A stretch of 64,000 bases of DNA from Monosiga brevicollis MX1 (GCF_000002865.3 NW_001865047.1:339694-403693); one strand, 5' to 3'. Numbered from the stretch's first letter, positions 9,974 through 21,785 are shown. Numbers and translations: made by a program. Notes: generated by a model not told the origin, from the sequence alone.

Positions 9974-12404
9974 CTACAGGGCAGAGCGGTTGCAGACGCT
10001 GCTCAAGTCTAAATCCTCGTCATCAACCCGGACGGCGTCCAAAATGGTGACCACTGTGCTAATACTGAGAAAAGCCACGCCCATGATCATCATCACCAGC
10101 GCCACAACCTGCCATACAGCACAAGCACAACTGTCAAATCTAACAGCACAGCAGGTGATGGCAAAGGGGAGGAAGTCACAGGGACCCACGCCCGTTCTCG
10201 CGCGCGCGCGCGCATACACACCTTGCGTATGCTGAGCAAGGGTGCGGGATACAACTTGAGAATGAAGAGCGGGGGCAGGATGAAGGAGATGCAGGTCGAG
10301 CCCGTCGAGCCAGCCAGCCCGATGACGAGGCTGACGTCTGTCACCGTCATGGCAATGGCATAAGCCACGCCAATAATGGTGATAATCACACCCACACGCG
10401 GCCAGGTGTCAAAGCGGCGCTGAGGCAGCAGCATCTCCACTGCAATGTCCCCGCTGTGTGTGTTTGTGTATGTATGTGTGAAGAGGCGGCGAGAGAGGGG
10501 GGACACAAGCCAGCCTGCAATGAGAAGCTTTTCTGTGGACACTTTTTGGCAATCCCAGCAGGCTTGTGGAAGAGCTTACCAGGGGTGCATCATTAGCGGA
10601 AAGCTGCAAAGTACAACGAGCGCCACGCCGAGACGGCCAACCATGACAAACTTGTCGTCCACCTGAGATCACCCATCGAAGGCGTCAGAGGAGAGGCTGT
10701 GCCGTGGGGCAAAGATGCAAAAACGCCCGAGGGAGGTTGTGGGCAGCACAAGAGGTTCAGAGGGCTGCGCGCGCTTTGCCAACCTCGTAGTTGAGCAAGA
10801 CATTGCCCTGGGTCTCCTCAAAAAAGGTGAGATAGCCAAAAACTCCCACAATAATGTAAATCAGCATGCACACTGTGAGGGCGGCTATGGGGAAGGGCGC
10901 CAGGAGCAGCAAGGACATGAAGATGGAACGGACACGCAAATCAGACGTTCGGGAAGCGCGCGTGCCATGTCAAACCAAGAGTTGTATCATGTCCTGACCC
11001 ACCTGTCGTGACGTTGCGGACTCGACGACGCGTAGGATTGTGCAAGGTCGTGACGAGGCTGAAGAGATTCATCTGACAGGTGTAGGCCAAGGTGACGATG
11101 GGCAGGGCACGAAAGACGCTTTCAGACAGATTGAAAAAGTTGGCGTCTTCGCCCGGACCCTCGATGATTGATTCACGTGATCGCATGACAACGACCACGA
11201 CCAGATAAAGGATCATGGCCAGCGCCTGCATCCGGTTTACGGCAGCGAAATTGGATGAGCACTGGGTCGCCATGAAGCCATCGAGGAGTGAGTGCGATGC
11301 TCAAGACTACAACTGACAAAGTACGAAGTGTACTTGAGCGAGTCAAGATGGCGGAGGAGAGAAAGGGGCACAACGACAAGCAAGGCTAGGCTGATGCTAA
11401 AGTGCCGATGCGCGTAAATGCTGCAGTAGTCGGCCGGGGTACCACCCATCCAGTTGCCTAGAAAAGTGTCCAACATCAGCTTGGATGTGAGAACGGAAGG
11501 CAGTAATCGGAGCAATCTGCATGGTGGCGCAAGCCTGCAAAGCAGCTCGAGAGTTTGATCCTCAGATGAGCTTTGCACGTCACGAGCAGTCAAATATTTA
11601 CCAATCAGGGGGGACATCATGTCACCGACGATCACAAGATAGGAAGTGCATGCTCCAAAACTGGAGATGAAGGTTGTGATTTGCGTTGCGATGACGCCCT
11701 TTTGACCAAAGCTATTGTATGCCACAGCCGATAGGCTACGGGCTGGCAAATTGAAAATAAAAAGTAAAAAAAAAAAAATGGTTCAGCTGGCTGGGAATCA
11801 TTGGAAAAAAGGGGGCGGCAGCTGCAACAAGGGATCAGTGGACACGAAACGGACAAACCTCCACCAAACTTGGCTGCTGTGACCAGCATGCGACAGGAAA
11901 GAACCACGAGCAGGTAGACTACGACGAGGATGGTCGGTCCGACCACGATACCTGCGACATGGCGATCACAGAGTCGTGAGTCTGAGGGGTGTTTAGGTCA
12001 GGCGCCAGTGTGCGCACCGTAGGCTCTAGTCTTACCCGTGTTACGAAAGGCAAAGGGCAACGCCAAGACGCCCGCACCGACAACTGCGAAGCACACATGG
12101 CAGCACCAAGTCAAAGACAGAGTACGTGAGCCCCGTGTGTTGTTCCACAAGGTGTCAAGTGTAATGACAGGTCGTACTGGTGTTTGCCAGATTGAAGATG
12201 GCTGCCGGAGCTGTTGTCGTCACGTGCTCCTCTTCCTCCTCGCCTGATTCGCCAAGCAAAGGCTCAAACTCAAGCTCATCGTCCCAGTCAGAGGGCGTCG
12301 CGTCTCCCACTATTGTATCGAGCCGAGCACATGAGATGAGAGCAGGCGCGCGTGATTGCCGAGCTAACTGATGATCGATCGAGCCGATGACGCTTACACT
12401 TCAT
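9974..12404 (-). CDS. amino acid/auxin permease family (SLC38-like) amino acid transporter
   Basis: Eleven exons close in phase: 12404-12398, 12309-12178, 12083-12036, 11951-11859, 11742-11602, 11457-11318, 11225-11003, 10884-10784, 10662-10580, 10453-10222 and 10108-9974 (444 residues). A short acidic N-terminus (WDDELEFEPLLGESGEEEEE) precedes about 11 hydrophobic helices. Family signatures are NTIVGAGVLALPFAFRNTG in TM1, TQITTFISSFGACTSYLVIV, VFRALPIVTLAYTCQMNLFS, LIYIIVGVFGYLTF and FPLMMHPCGDIAVEMLLP. The protein should move neutral amino acids, coupled to Na+ or H+, across the plasma or lysosomal membrane; substrate cannot be read from sequence. The first exon is only 7 nt (ATGAAGT) and was chosen because it supplies the only in-phase ATG, so the exact start is tentative. 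Confidence 0.88.
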
Positions 12405-13024
<620 letters not shown>

Positions 13025-13495
13025 AGCGAGAAGCTTACAAGCAAAGCTTGCAAGCTAATCGTTGGCCTGTCCCCCGCTTGTCCCCCGGAAACTTACTTCA
13101 AAGCGATACAAGCACTCGCGCCAAACGGCTCGCAACACGGAACAACGCACCGTGGAACTGGCATTTTCCTCAACTTTGAGTTTGGACGCTCTTCCAACTC
13201 GCTGCTCCCTTCTGGGAAAGAGTCGACTCTCAAGATCGCACCCGCTTTCAAGCTCAAGGCCCACGCCCCTGCCCGTTTCGACCAGCGCCAGTCGGTGGCC
13301 ATGGACGCCATACCGCAGGAGGTGATCTTCTTCGCCCCGGTGAGGACTGGCAAAACAACCTCACTGCTTTGGCTCGGGGACTGTGAGCCCATGCGGCATC
13401 TCAACGTGGCCCACGAGGCTGCGGATGCGGTGACGGTGGCATCTCAATCCCGCTCTCTTCCGGTAGTTGGCTTGCCTGCATGCTTGGCACAGTGA
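13025..13495 (+). CDS. coding-like open stretch, unrecognised, no in-frame ATG at its start
   Basis: One plus-strand frame is open from just after a stop at 13022 to the stop at 13495. It has host-like codon use and a plausible protein texture: GTGIFLNFEFGRSSNSLLPS, then KESTLKIAPAFKLKAHAPAR, then SVAMDAIPQEVIFFAPVRTG. There is no ATG before residue 90, so a 5' exon is needed if it is real. A GTGAGG donor follows the FFAP codons at about 13341, so the downstream part may be intron. I recognise no family. It could be an exon of a gene upstream of the TNFR/C1q gene, a gene relic or chance. Confidence 0.3.
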   Translation, partial: SEKLTSKACKLIVGLSPACPPETYFKAIQALAPNGSQHGTTHRGTGIFLNFEFGRSSNSLLPSGKESTLKIAPAFKLKAHAPARFDQRQSVAMDAIPQEVIFFAPVRTGKTTSLLWLGDCEPMRHLNVAHEAADAVTVASQSRSLPVVGLPACLAQ

Positions 13496-13871
13496 TGCAC
13501 AGAAAACTTTGGCGATGAGATCATTGTTGTCGTGGCAAGCAGCTCTGTATGTGGTTCTTCTCCGTTAACATGTAAATTGCAGATTGCACAGCGACTTGAC
13601 GTCGGCGTCAGCAACGCTACTGCCCACGGAAGTGTTCAGCTTCCACGTTCCATTCATGAGCTGTGAGCAATTCACGTCCACGCTGATAAGGGCGGAGTCG
13701 GGCTTTGATACAGAGTGGACACGGGTTGTCAAGCCGACCAAGTAAATGCAATAATTAATGATCTGGAACGCTGGCATCACCAATTCCCCGCTTACCTCAG
13801 CAAAGGCTGCGTGGAAGACAAAAAAGAACAAAAACAACAACAGGCCGCGATCAAAGACGCACGCGGACAGA

Positions 13872-15785
13872 CTAGTCAATCAGCGCCATGCTGAAGCTGC
13901 TTTCTTGATTGACCTCGAAGGCGAGTTGCGTGCCTTGGACATGGACCCAGACCGAGGCATAATCGCCTTCATCAAGGTAAAGCAGTCCGGCAACGCTGAC
14001 CGACTCGACGCGAAGGTTAAGGCCACCAAAGGGGGTGCGCACCGCAGAGAGTCCACTGGCCTCATGTGACGACGCGTTGCTGTCGGCACTTGAGCGGATG
14101 GAGACAGTTGCATGCGAGGCATTCATCAGGTTGTCTAACCGGATGGTGGCCGTGGCGTAATAAAACCCTGCCTTCAGGGCAAAGAAGCGTCCCGAAGTAC
14201 CGTTGAAGGCGCCACCGCGATCAAAACACAGGCCAGAGCTATCCGTCAAGTCTGACCAGCCCGTCACTTCAAAAGCCTCCGAGGTGGACGAGGCGCTGGT
14301 GCTCAACTTCAAGGCGCAAAAGGCCAGGCTCGGCTCGAGCCGCGCGGCAGAAAAGTGGGAGTGAGGTAGAAAGGAAAAGGAGCGAGTCGAGTGGCTGTAG
14401 CCGCCGGCTCGCATCTGGTCGCCAGCCTGCAGAAACACCAGGGCGGAAAAGGTGACAGACTCAAACTCGTGTGGATAGGGCCAGCTGCGAATGGCCTGCA
14501 AGGGGGTTTTGTGGGTGGCGTGCTCGTTCACAATTACGAGCAGCCGATCAAAGTCGGCGGCCCATGGATCAGCATCTTGGTCATCGCTTGCCCGCAACCG
14601 ATTGTCAAACATCATGGACAGCGTCACAAGAAAGACACCACTTTCCTTGGCAGTGTAGACAGAGTCCTGCAGCTCACCTCCAAAAACAAAGGTCGTGGCA
14701 CTGTTGGGTGACGCCGCAGACCAGCCGGTAATGGGATAGGCTTCACCGGTAACATTGATGAAATTTTCCTCGGTCAGCATGGCATAAAAGCCCTCGGTAG
14801 GCTGCACCCGATAGGCCGCCAAGCCAGAGCCGAGACCAACCACAAATTCCGGATCGTTGATCGCGTAAACCCCCACATAAAAGGGGGTGTTCGGGGCCAA
14901 GCGAACAATGCCGATCGAGGTGAATGTTCGCGCGGCAATCTCTGCGGACCCATGGGCCACACTCAATCCATTGCTGCTAAAGCTTATGCCATTGTTGACG
15001 TGCACCCCGACTTGAAACCAGCCGTTGGTGAGGTTTTCGAGGCGGATGTTGAACGCAATAAGGTAGTAGCCGAGACTGGCAGCAGTCGTGGCGGTTGAGC
15101 CGTTAAAGCTGGTTTCTGCGCGAATAAATGTGGCGTGCCGTTGGCCCGACGCCGCTGGCTCAAACCCGTGCAGGCTGTGGTACACACTGTTCCCACTGCT
15201 CCAGGCCAGCGGCGCTTCGAGGTCGAGGCTGAAGCCCCAGTTGCGAGGCCGGCAGATGGTGTCCGCCCTGGCCGAGCAAGGCTCAAGCGCCTGGTCTTCA
15301 AGACAATCGGTGCAGCTGAGGCATACCGTGTCGCTGTGCGTTGTACAAGCGTGCGCTTCGTACTCGCTGTTCGGGTCGCAGGCAGTACACGGCTCACACC
15401 GGGCGTTACGCAGCCCGGTGCAAGGCGAGGCCAGCCATTGGTTCTCAGGACAGGCTTGGGTGCAGGGCGAGCACAAGCGCGCGCTGCTGACTGTTTCGCC
15501 TTGAGCCAGAAAAGTTCCATCGGCACACGGAGTGAGAGCATCAATCAAACGCGCCTGCGTGGTCACAACCTGAGACATGGCATTGACCAGCGCGTGCAGC
15601 TCGTCCACATTGACGCCATTGACAAACACCTGACCCCCATGCTCCTGAGAACTGTTGATGTACAAATTCCCAAGAGCATCCGTTACCACCACCGCTTCCT
15701 CCCCGGGCGCCCTTGGCACCAACGCCCCCAATACCAACGCCAGCGTCAGGCGCAGCCCCAGCACGCGCCTCGACCCGCCCGCCAT
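13872..15785 (-). CDS. secreted protein with TNFR-type cysteine repeats and three C1q/TNF-like jelly-roll domains
   Basis: A single open exon encodes 637 residues. Residues 1-29 are a signal peptide (LRLTLALVLGALVPRAPG). Residues 55-85 form a short heptad-like helix. Residues 87-178 hold about three TNFR cysteine-rich repeats, with pairs such as CSPCTQAC, PCTGLRNARCEPCTAC and TVCLSCTDC spaced as in TNFR/NGFR modules. The rest contains three sequence-related beta-rich domains, roughly 182-335, 340-490 and 495-637. Each has an aromatic-Gly strand typical of C1q/TNF folds: LGYYLIAFNIRLENLTNGWF, GVFLVTLSMMFDN and KAGFYYATATIRLDNLMN. Many N-glycosylation sequons are present and there is no transmembrane segment. 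A receptor-type module and ligand-type modules on one secreted chain is unusual. The role is unknown; adhesion or matrix binding is plausible. It is divergent from annexin. Confidence 0.8.
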   Translation of the reverse strand: MAGGSRRVLGLRLTLALVLGALVPRAPGEEAVVVTDALGNLYINSSQEHGGQVFVNGVNVDELHALVNAMSQVVTTQARLIDALTPCADGTFLAQGETVSSARLCSPCTQACPENQWLASPCTGLRNARCEPCTACDPNSEYEAHACTTHSDTVCLSCTDCLEDQALEPCSARADTICRPRNWGFSLDLEAPLAWSSGNSVYHSLHGFEPAASGQRHATFIRAETSFNGSTATTAASLGYYLIAFNIRLENLTNGWFQVGVHVNNGISFSSNGLSVAHGSAEIAARTFTSIGIVRLAPNTPFYVGVYAINDPEFVVGLGSGLAAYRVQPTEGFYAMLTEENFINVTGEAYPITGWSAASPNSATTFVFGGELQDSVYTAKESGVFLVTLSMMFDNRLRASDDQDADPWAADFDRLLVIVNEHATHKTPLQAIRSWPYPHEFESVTFSALVFLQAGDQMRAGGYSHSTRSFSFLPHSHFSAARLEPSLAFCALKLSTSASSTSEAFEVTGWSDLTDSSGLCFDRGGAFNGTSGRFFALKAGFYYATATIRLDNLMNASHATVSIRSSADSNASSHEASGLSAVRTPFGGLNLRVESVSVAGLLYLDEGDYASVWVHVQGTQLAFEVNQESSFSMALID

Positions 15786-16321
15786 CAGAAAAAAAATCCA
15801 TTGTCAGAATGTCAGAACATTCGTCATGTACCTGGATGAAAAAAGATGACAAGAAGGAGTCTAGTGGTAACCCTGCTATAGTTGTCTAGGCTGGAGGGAC
15901 CAGGCACTGGCAGCCGGTGCTGTGCCGCCGCTGGCGGGAGACGGTGGGTGTGAGTGTGCGTATGCGTGTGGCTGCGTGGTATCTGTGTGACGATGTGCGA
16001 GGACCACGCAAGCGTCCGATGAAAACGCCTTCAGCTCTGTTGCTGGGATCAAATGTTGTTGTAGGGGGTTCCAAGCCGATTGCGCGGTCCCCCTATCACA
16101 CCTCACAGCAGCAATGACCACACCATCAGGCCAATGATCAACCTAATCCCCCTTTAAAAATTCACACGCTTTACACACCTTTATCCTTTACGCACACACA
16201 CCTTTTTGTTGCGCCGGCACACACACACACTCTCCCTCTCTCATTTTTCTCTCTCTCTCTCTCTCTCTCTCTGACTGCGCGGGTGTGTCAGTGGAAAAGC
16301 AGAAACATCAGACTTGCAAAC
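15786..16321. promoter_or_regulatory. divergent upstream region of TNFR/C1q gene and annexin gene
   Basis: This is the shared region between two head-to-head genes. Near the annexin start it contains short CA-rich and CT-rich tracts (about 16190-16273). No core promoter element is clear by eye and no gene is seen. Confidence 0.5.
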
Positions 16322-18036
16322 ATGGCGACGATCGTGCCCAAGGATGGCTTTGATGCCGAGGAACTCTGCGAGGTGCGTTCACGGGATCCCTTTGGGCGTT
16401 GGGGAAAGGTACAGAGCAATCAGTGGTCACTGGCCACTGAGAGATGGGAAGAAGGGGCGTGTCTGGGTGGTCTGTGCTGAATCTTCGGCCGCGACAAAGC
16501 CGCTGAACACGCATGCCTCTTGGCATCTACTCCGATTGGGCTGGCTTGATGGCTCGATGGCTGGTGGCTGGACTTGTGGCTCATCGGCCCATGCTCTGCA
16601 TTTGCACGGTCATGACGGTTCACACCTCCGGATTTGTTATTGTTACTTTTACGACAGGGTCTGCGCAAGGCCATGAAAGGTGTGTGACAGTTCGCACTGA
16701 AACGCGCTTGTTTGAAGGCATGCACACCAGAAACACCGACTCATCCCTGTCGTTTGGCTGCCTCGGTGGATACTTGTGGATACAGGCTTTGGCACTGATG
16801 AGAAGGCCATTATTGAGGTACGCCCTCTGTTGTCTCCTGAAACCACAACGGTGGCATGAGTCACCCTGACCTATTTGTGGATGGCTTCCCAGATTCTTTG
16901 CAGCGTGGATAATGCGCAGCGCCAGGAGCTCAAGCACAAGTTCAAGGTATCCACTCAGCCTGTGGCAATCTCACAGCTGCTACCAGGGTGCGCATAGTTC
17001 TCACTGCTCTTGGTCCTAAAACATGTTCCCTTTGACCTAGGCCATGTATGGCCGCGATCTCATTTCAGACTTGAAAAGTGGTACGTCGTGACAGGCCCTC
17101 TGCAATCCGCACCAGACCAGCCAACCTAACCATTCTGTCTCTCCTCCAGAACTTGGTGGCAACTTTGAGGATGCCGTGCTGGCCTTGATGCAAACGCCGG
17201 CCGAGTCAGTACTTGAACTGCAGACCCTTGCTCGCATGCCCATGCACATACACACACGAGATCCACGCTTTGACACTTTTTGTTCACATGCACACGGCAC
17301 CCAAGTCAACTTGACGCGAGCCACTCATGTTTGTCCGACTTGGCAAATAACCCACGTGCAGCTACGATGCCGAGTCTCTCTACCAAGCCATGCTGGTGCG
17401 CTGCTGGGTCATACCTCTAACCCTGCTTGGAATAGCCACGTGCTCCTTTCTTTCATCTAATGAGCCCGTGTGTCATTGTCCCCATGATTCCAGGGCACGG
17501 GCACCGACGAGGCTCAAATCACTGAGATTCTGGCCTCCCGCAGCAATGAAGAAATCGCGGCCATTGTCGAGAGCTACAAGGAACAGTACAATCGCACGCT
17601 TGAAGAGGACATCTCCTCTGAAAACGGGGGCCATCTCAAGCGCATCTACATCTCACTCCTGCAGGGCGCACGCCCGGACGACGACGGTGATGAGGCCCAA
17701 GCTGTGGACGACGTAAGCCAACCTTGAGATACATGCTCCATCACGATTGCCACGCTTCCGCCCTCACGACAAAAGATCATTGTCCCGCTCAATTTGTCGT
17801 GTCAATTCATCAGGCCAAGGTGCTCTTTGAAGCTGGCGAGAAGGTAAGACTTGTTTGATCAGGCACATTTCTGTCTCGACAACATAGAAACTCACCGTGT
17901 TGCTTTCCCAACATCTTTTCCGCACGTACCATTGCAGAGCTGGGGAACGGATGAGGTGAGTCGACACACATGCCTTGCCATGAACCTTTTGAGCACCATG
18001 ACCCCTTGCTGCCAGCTAACCGCCAACCGCATTTGG

Positions 18037-18130
<94 letters not shown>

Positions 18131-18743
18131 GTCACCCGTTTTAGAGCGAGTTTAACCGCATCTTCATGACGCGCTCGCCCAAGCATCTGGCTTGTAAGTT
18201 GTTCTGTGTCAGGACCCCTTGTATTGCATTAGCACTAGCACAGTACCTGATCTTGTTTTACACGCGTCTGGACCGACTCTGATGCAGTGGTTGCCGAAGA
18301 GTACAAGAAACTGAGCGATTACACCCTGCGCCGCGCTGTGGAGAAGGAGATGAGCGGCAACTTTGAGTTTGCGATGGTCACTCTGATCCAAACAGCCGTG
18401 GATATGCCTGGCTACTTTGCTGAGCGCATCCACCGTGCTGTCGATGGCATGGGCACAGCCGATCAAGATCTGATTCGCGTCTTTGTCACCCGGTGCGTAG
18501 CTCCGCCCCTACCGCCGCGCGCGCCTCGTTTGTTTTGTTTTTTTTTGTCACAGTCGTACACCCCCGTTCTCACCACCATGGCACATGTAATGGCATTTGC
18601 ATGAACACAGTTCGGAAAAGGATCTGGCCATTGTTGACGAGCGCTACAAGGACATGTATGGCAAAGGCCTGGCTCCCACGATCAAGGACGAAATTGGCGG
18701 CGACTACAAGCGTCTCCTTTTGCACATTCTCAAGGCCGAGTAA
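16322..18743 (+). CDS. annexin (four-repeat, calcium-dependent membrane-binding protein)
   Basis: Thirteen exons close in phase: 16322-16372, 16658-16679, 16786-16817, 16893-16946, 17041-17080, 17150-17204, 17362-17395, 17494-17712, 17814-17843, 17938-17955, 18145-18193, 18288-18492 and 18611-18743, giving 313 residues, the normal size of a four-repeat annexin core. Each repeat carries the G-x-GTD-type calcium loop or a variant: AMKGFGTDEKAI, AMLGTGTDEAQI, EKSWGTDESEF and VDGMGTADQDL. Repeat 4 lacks the Glu after GT(D) and should bind Ca less well. Later helices read LVAEEYKKLSDYTLRRAVEK and MYGKGLAPTIKDEIGGDYKR. The N-terminal tail is very short. Annexins bind acidic phospholipid in a Ca-dependent way in the cytosol. 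Several exons are tiny (18, 22, 30 and 32 nt). Intron 10 contains a long (CT)n tract. Confidence 0.95.
18042..18127. repeat. (CT)n microsatellite in annexin intron
   Basis: A pure CT run of about 43 units lies inside annexin intron 10, ending about 17 nt before the TTTTAG acceptor. It may serve as an extended polypyrimidine tract. Confidence 0.96.
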
Positions 18744-19241
18744 TCTTTGGGCGAGCAAGCCCAATACCACCTCTTGACCCACAGTTTATTGTCTTCCCCG
18801 CTGCCACAAGAGCAGCCCCCAGCTTTTTTCCAATCCAGTCGTCAAAACGTCTGATGTGCCCCAATGCACGTGGAGCGCAATGCACGTGTGAGCGACCGCA
18901 TCTTTTGCTTTACTTCAAATACAGAGAGGTGGGAATGGACACGTAGACTGGGTAGATGATCGCGTGAGAGTTGCGGCACTACCCGCACGACAAGTAGCAG
19001 ATGGTAACCAGCAACCAAGAACAGGCCAACCAACAGACAGGTTCACGCCGCGTCGCGATGGTGCATCTGATCAATTTTTTTTTATTTATTTTTTTTATTT
19101 TTATCTTTCATTACATGTAAATGAAAGAAAACTTTTTTCTTGATTTTTATTTATTTGATTTTTTTTTTTTTTTTGCAGTCGTATTTTGTTTGTGGGAGGA
19201 GGAGAAGGGGAGGGCACGCACGGACAGGGATACGCGACGGG
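18744..19241. other. intergenic, AT-rich
   Basis: This lies between the annexin stop and the PX-protein start. It includes T-rich stretches at 19072-19110 and 19135-19176. No gene is seen. Confidence 0.5.
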
Positions 19242-21785
19242 ATGCGGGGCGTACAGGTGCGGGTGATTGGCTGCCAGTTGCGGGCTGGTGCAGGTGATGT
19301 TAGTGCTGATGGTGGCGCGGCTTTGCTGGAGAGTCGCAACGGTGTCGATGCTGCACCTGCTTCGCCGGGTTCCGGGTCGACGGATAAGATTGCAAAGCCT
19401 GCTCCGAGCACTAGCGATGCCGTCGTGGCGGTACGAGACCAAGCCCAGACCCTTGAGCCTGTGCGCGCCCTGGTCAACCAGCTACACATGCATGCATTGG
19501 TACTCATTTTTGCCCGTGCACTTTGGGACCCGAGCAGGAGTATCAGGTTCAAATCCAGGACTCTGGCGCCAAATCTGCACGTGTGCTCTTGAAACGCTAC
19601 TCGGAGTTTGACGCTCTGCGCCATGCCCTACGGGTCCGGCATGGCAGCGCCATTCCCAAGGAGGTGGATGCACATTTTCCACGCAAGCGCCTCTTCGCTT
19701 CCAACACAAGGTCAGCCCATTCAAGGCGGAGTCAAACGTGTGCGCGGCGCCAAGCCAGCGCTGGTGCATAGCCTCAACCGTGCGCGCCCATGACCTTGTC
19801 TTCCTCTCTCCGAATTTTACAGCGATAGCGTGACTGCAGAACGGACCATCAAATTGGACGCTTGGCTACAATCTGTCCTGCAGCTCGATGTCTTAGCCGA
19901 TAGTGCCATCTTGGCGAGCTTCCTTGAGCGGCCTCAAGACACCGTGCTCTATTCAACATGGACCGTGTGCCCCGCCTGTCGGCTCCTACGCCACCGCGCT
20001 CTCCATCACCACCACTTTCACCACACCCAAGATCCCTCCACCAGCTCTGCTTTCCATTTTGAAGCTGCCTGGTTGCCGGGCACCGTCGTCATAGATGGGG
20101 AAGGTCGCAATATTTGGCTCTCGGCTCGATGCCAGCATCACGGCATCGTTCGCGCCTTGATGCACAGCCGCGCCGCGGTGGCCTGGCGCACGCTCTGCCT
20201 CCGAGGCCGTTTCTCCTTTTTAACGGAAACTGACCATGTATACCCTGCCCTTACCATCAGCGGTCACCCAACGGCACAAGCACCCCCGGCGCCTGGCACA
20301 GAGGCATCCGCACCCCCACCCACGCTCATGGGACCACATTGGCAAGTCGACCCTTTTCGTGCCACCGTCACCGTTGAACTATGTGCCTCGCCTGATCTGA
20401 CGGCCTCTGGCCGTGGTCGGGCTGGCAGCATAACAACTTCGAGCGCACACTCTGCCGGCGCTTCCGCCAGCAGTGGCCCAAACGTGCCGGATACCCCACG
20501 CAAAGTTCAGCTTCTCTCCGCTCTGGAGCTGCGCGACGCAGTTGCGGCCGCCATGACAGCGCTCCGTGCCAGCCTGAGCAATTTTGAGCGCTTTGCAGTG
20601 CGCTTCCGCACAGAGCACAACGTACCCGCTGAGGAGCTGAATCAAGTTCTCCTCCATCTCATGGGGGAGGAACTGCGTGGTCTTCGACTCGGGGTACAAG
20701 TGCCACCAGAGACCATGGCTAGCTTGGCTGATTTACCAGACTCCATTTTCCTGAGCCCACGCGTGTACGCCTTGCTGGACAGTCGCGTTCGTCGGGGTGA
20801 CGAGGACTGGGCTCGCCAAGGCCTTGTGGCAGCGTTAGCGGCGCTGGCCGCCTTCCAGGATATCCAAGTCCACGTGCAAATCAGAGTCGAAGCCCCTTTG
20901 CCCAACCTCGAGACCTTCTTCCTTTCCCTACTTCGCCATCGTGCCATGGTTCGCAGCGTGACGGTAGTACTGGTGCGCAGTAGCCAGCTACAGCTTCGCG
21001 TTGCTCACAAACTGGCCCGGCAGTCGCCGGATTTTGACCCCACGAGCACCACAACTCAACCAACTGGTGGCTCGGGAGCAAGTCGTGCGGCGACATCGGC
21101 CATTGTGAGCAACGGAAGTCAGATCCAATTTGGGCGCGCTCCAGCGGCACGCGATCTCAATGACGTCGACGTGGTGCCGGTGACTCGGCTCATCACGCGA
21201 GCTTGCATGGGAAACGACGTGGACTTGGTTGAGAATGACTTTTTCTCGCCTCTAGCCCTGCAGCTCCTCGAGCCTCTGCTTTACGTCTTGGGCTATGGCT
21301 GCTACCGCGTGATATACCCAGCTTTGCTGACTCCTGTGACCATCGTGGTTCACTTTGCGGTAAGTGTTGTGAACCGTTGCCATTCTGCCATCGATCCCTC
21401 GTGGTCCCGTCGTCTCTCACTCCCGCGTTCTTTTGGGCCCACGCACCCTCCATTGACACAGGATTATACGAGCGTTCCGCTGGCCCGGATATTTGACATG
21501 GAGCTGCTGATCATAGAGCTGCTGCCCATGGTCTCTGCGCTGCGCGCAGCCAAATATGGCTCGCTGACCTCACTTACGCTGGTGGGCAAGGCCAAGGCAG
21601 CGCTGCGCAAGTGCTGGCAGCCCGCTTGGATCCAAGCCCACCCGGACATGGTCACTGTGGGCTTGGACAAGGCCGTGCTTGACGTCGTGGAGCGTGTGGC
21701 CCTTCGCTCTCAGCTCTTGATTGCGGACCGCCTGACGGACGATGCGGCGGTAGACATGCTGGCGGGCTACCCTCCCTCGCAATAG
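19242..21785 (+). CDS. PX-domain protein with a CxxC...CxxHG element
   Basis: Four exons close in phase: 19242-19430, 19538-19710, 19823-21359 and 21462-21785 (740 residues). The last intron (102 bp, GTAAGT...CACAG) is a multiple of three, so read-through would stay in frame. After a Ser/Pro-rich leader, residues of about 62-150 form a PX domain (EYQVQIQDSGAKSARVLLKR, then YSEFDALRHAL) with the Arg-Tyr-Ser-Glu-Phe phosphoinositide-site pattern. PX domains target proteins to PI3P-rich endosomes. Next come VCPACRLLRH and, about 50 residues on, LSARCQHHG: a C-x2-C plus C-x2-H-G arrangement suggesting a metal knuckle. The remainder is mostly helical and unrecognised, with a hydrophobic stretch around LYVLGYGCYRVIYPALLTPV. 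I cannot name the full protein. Confidence 0.68.

Noticed and set aside
13565-13879. Minus-strand frame with a hydrophobic N-terminus overlapping the TNFR/C1q stop
   Set aside because: It begins at a TTG, and the hydrophobic run is coded by a T-rich stretch. It is most likely 3' UTR.
19545-19565. tRNA B-box-like GGTTCAAATCC on the plus strand
   Set aside because: It is part of the PX-domain coding exon and no tRNA fold surrounds it.
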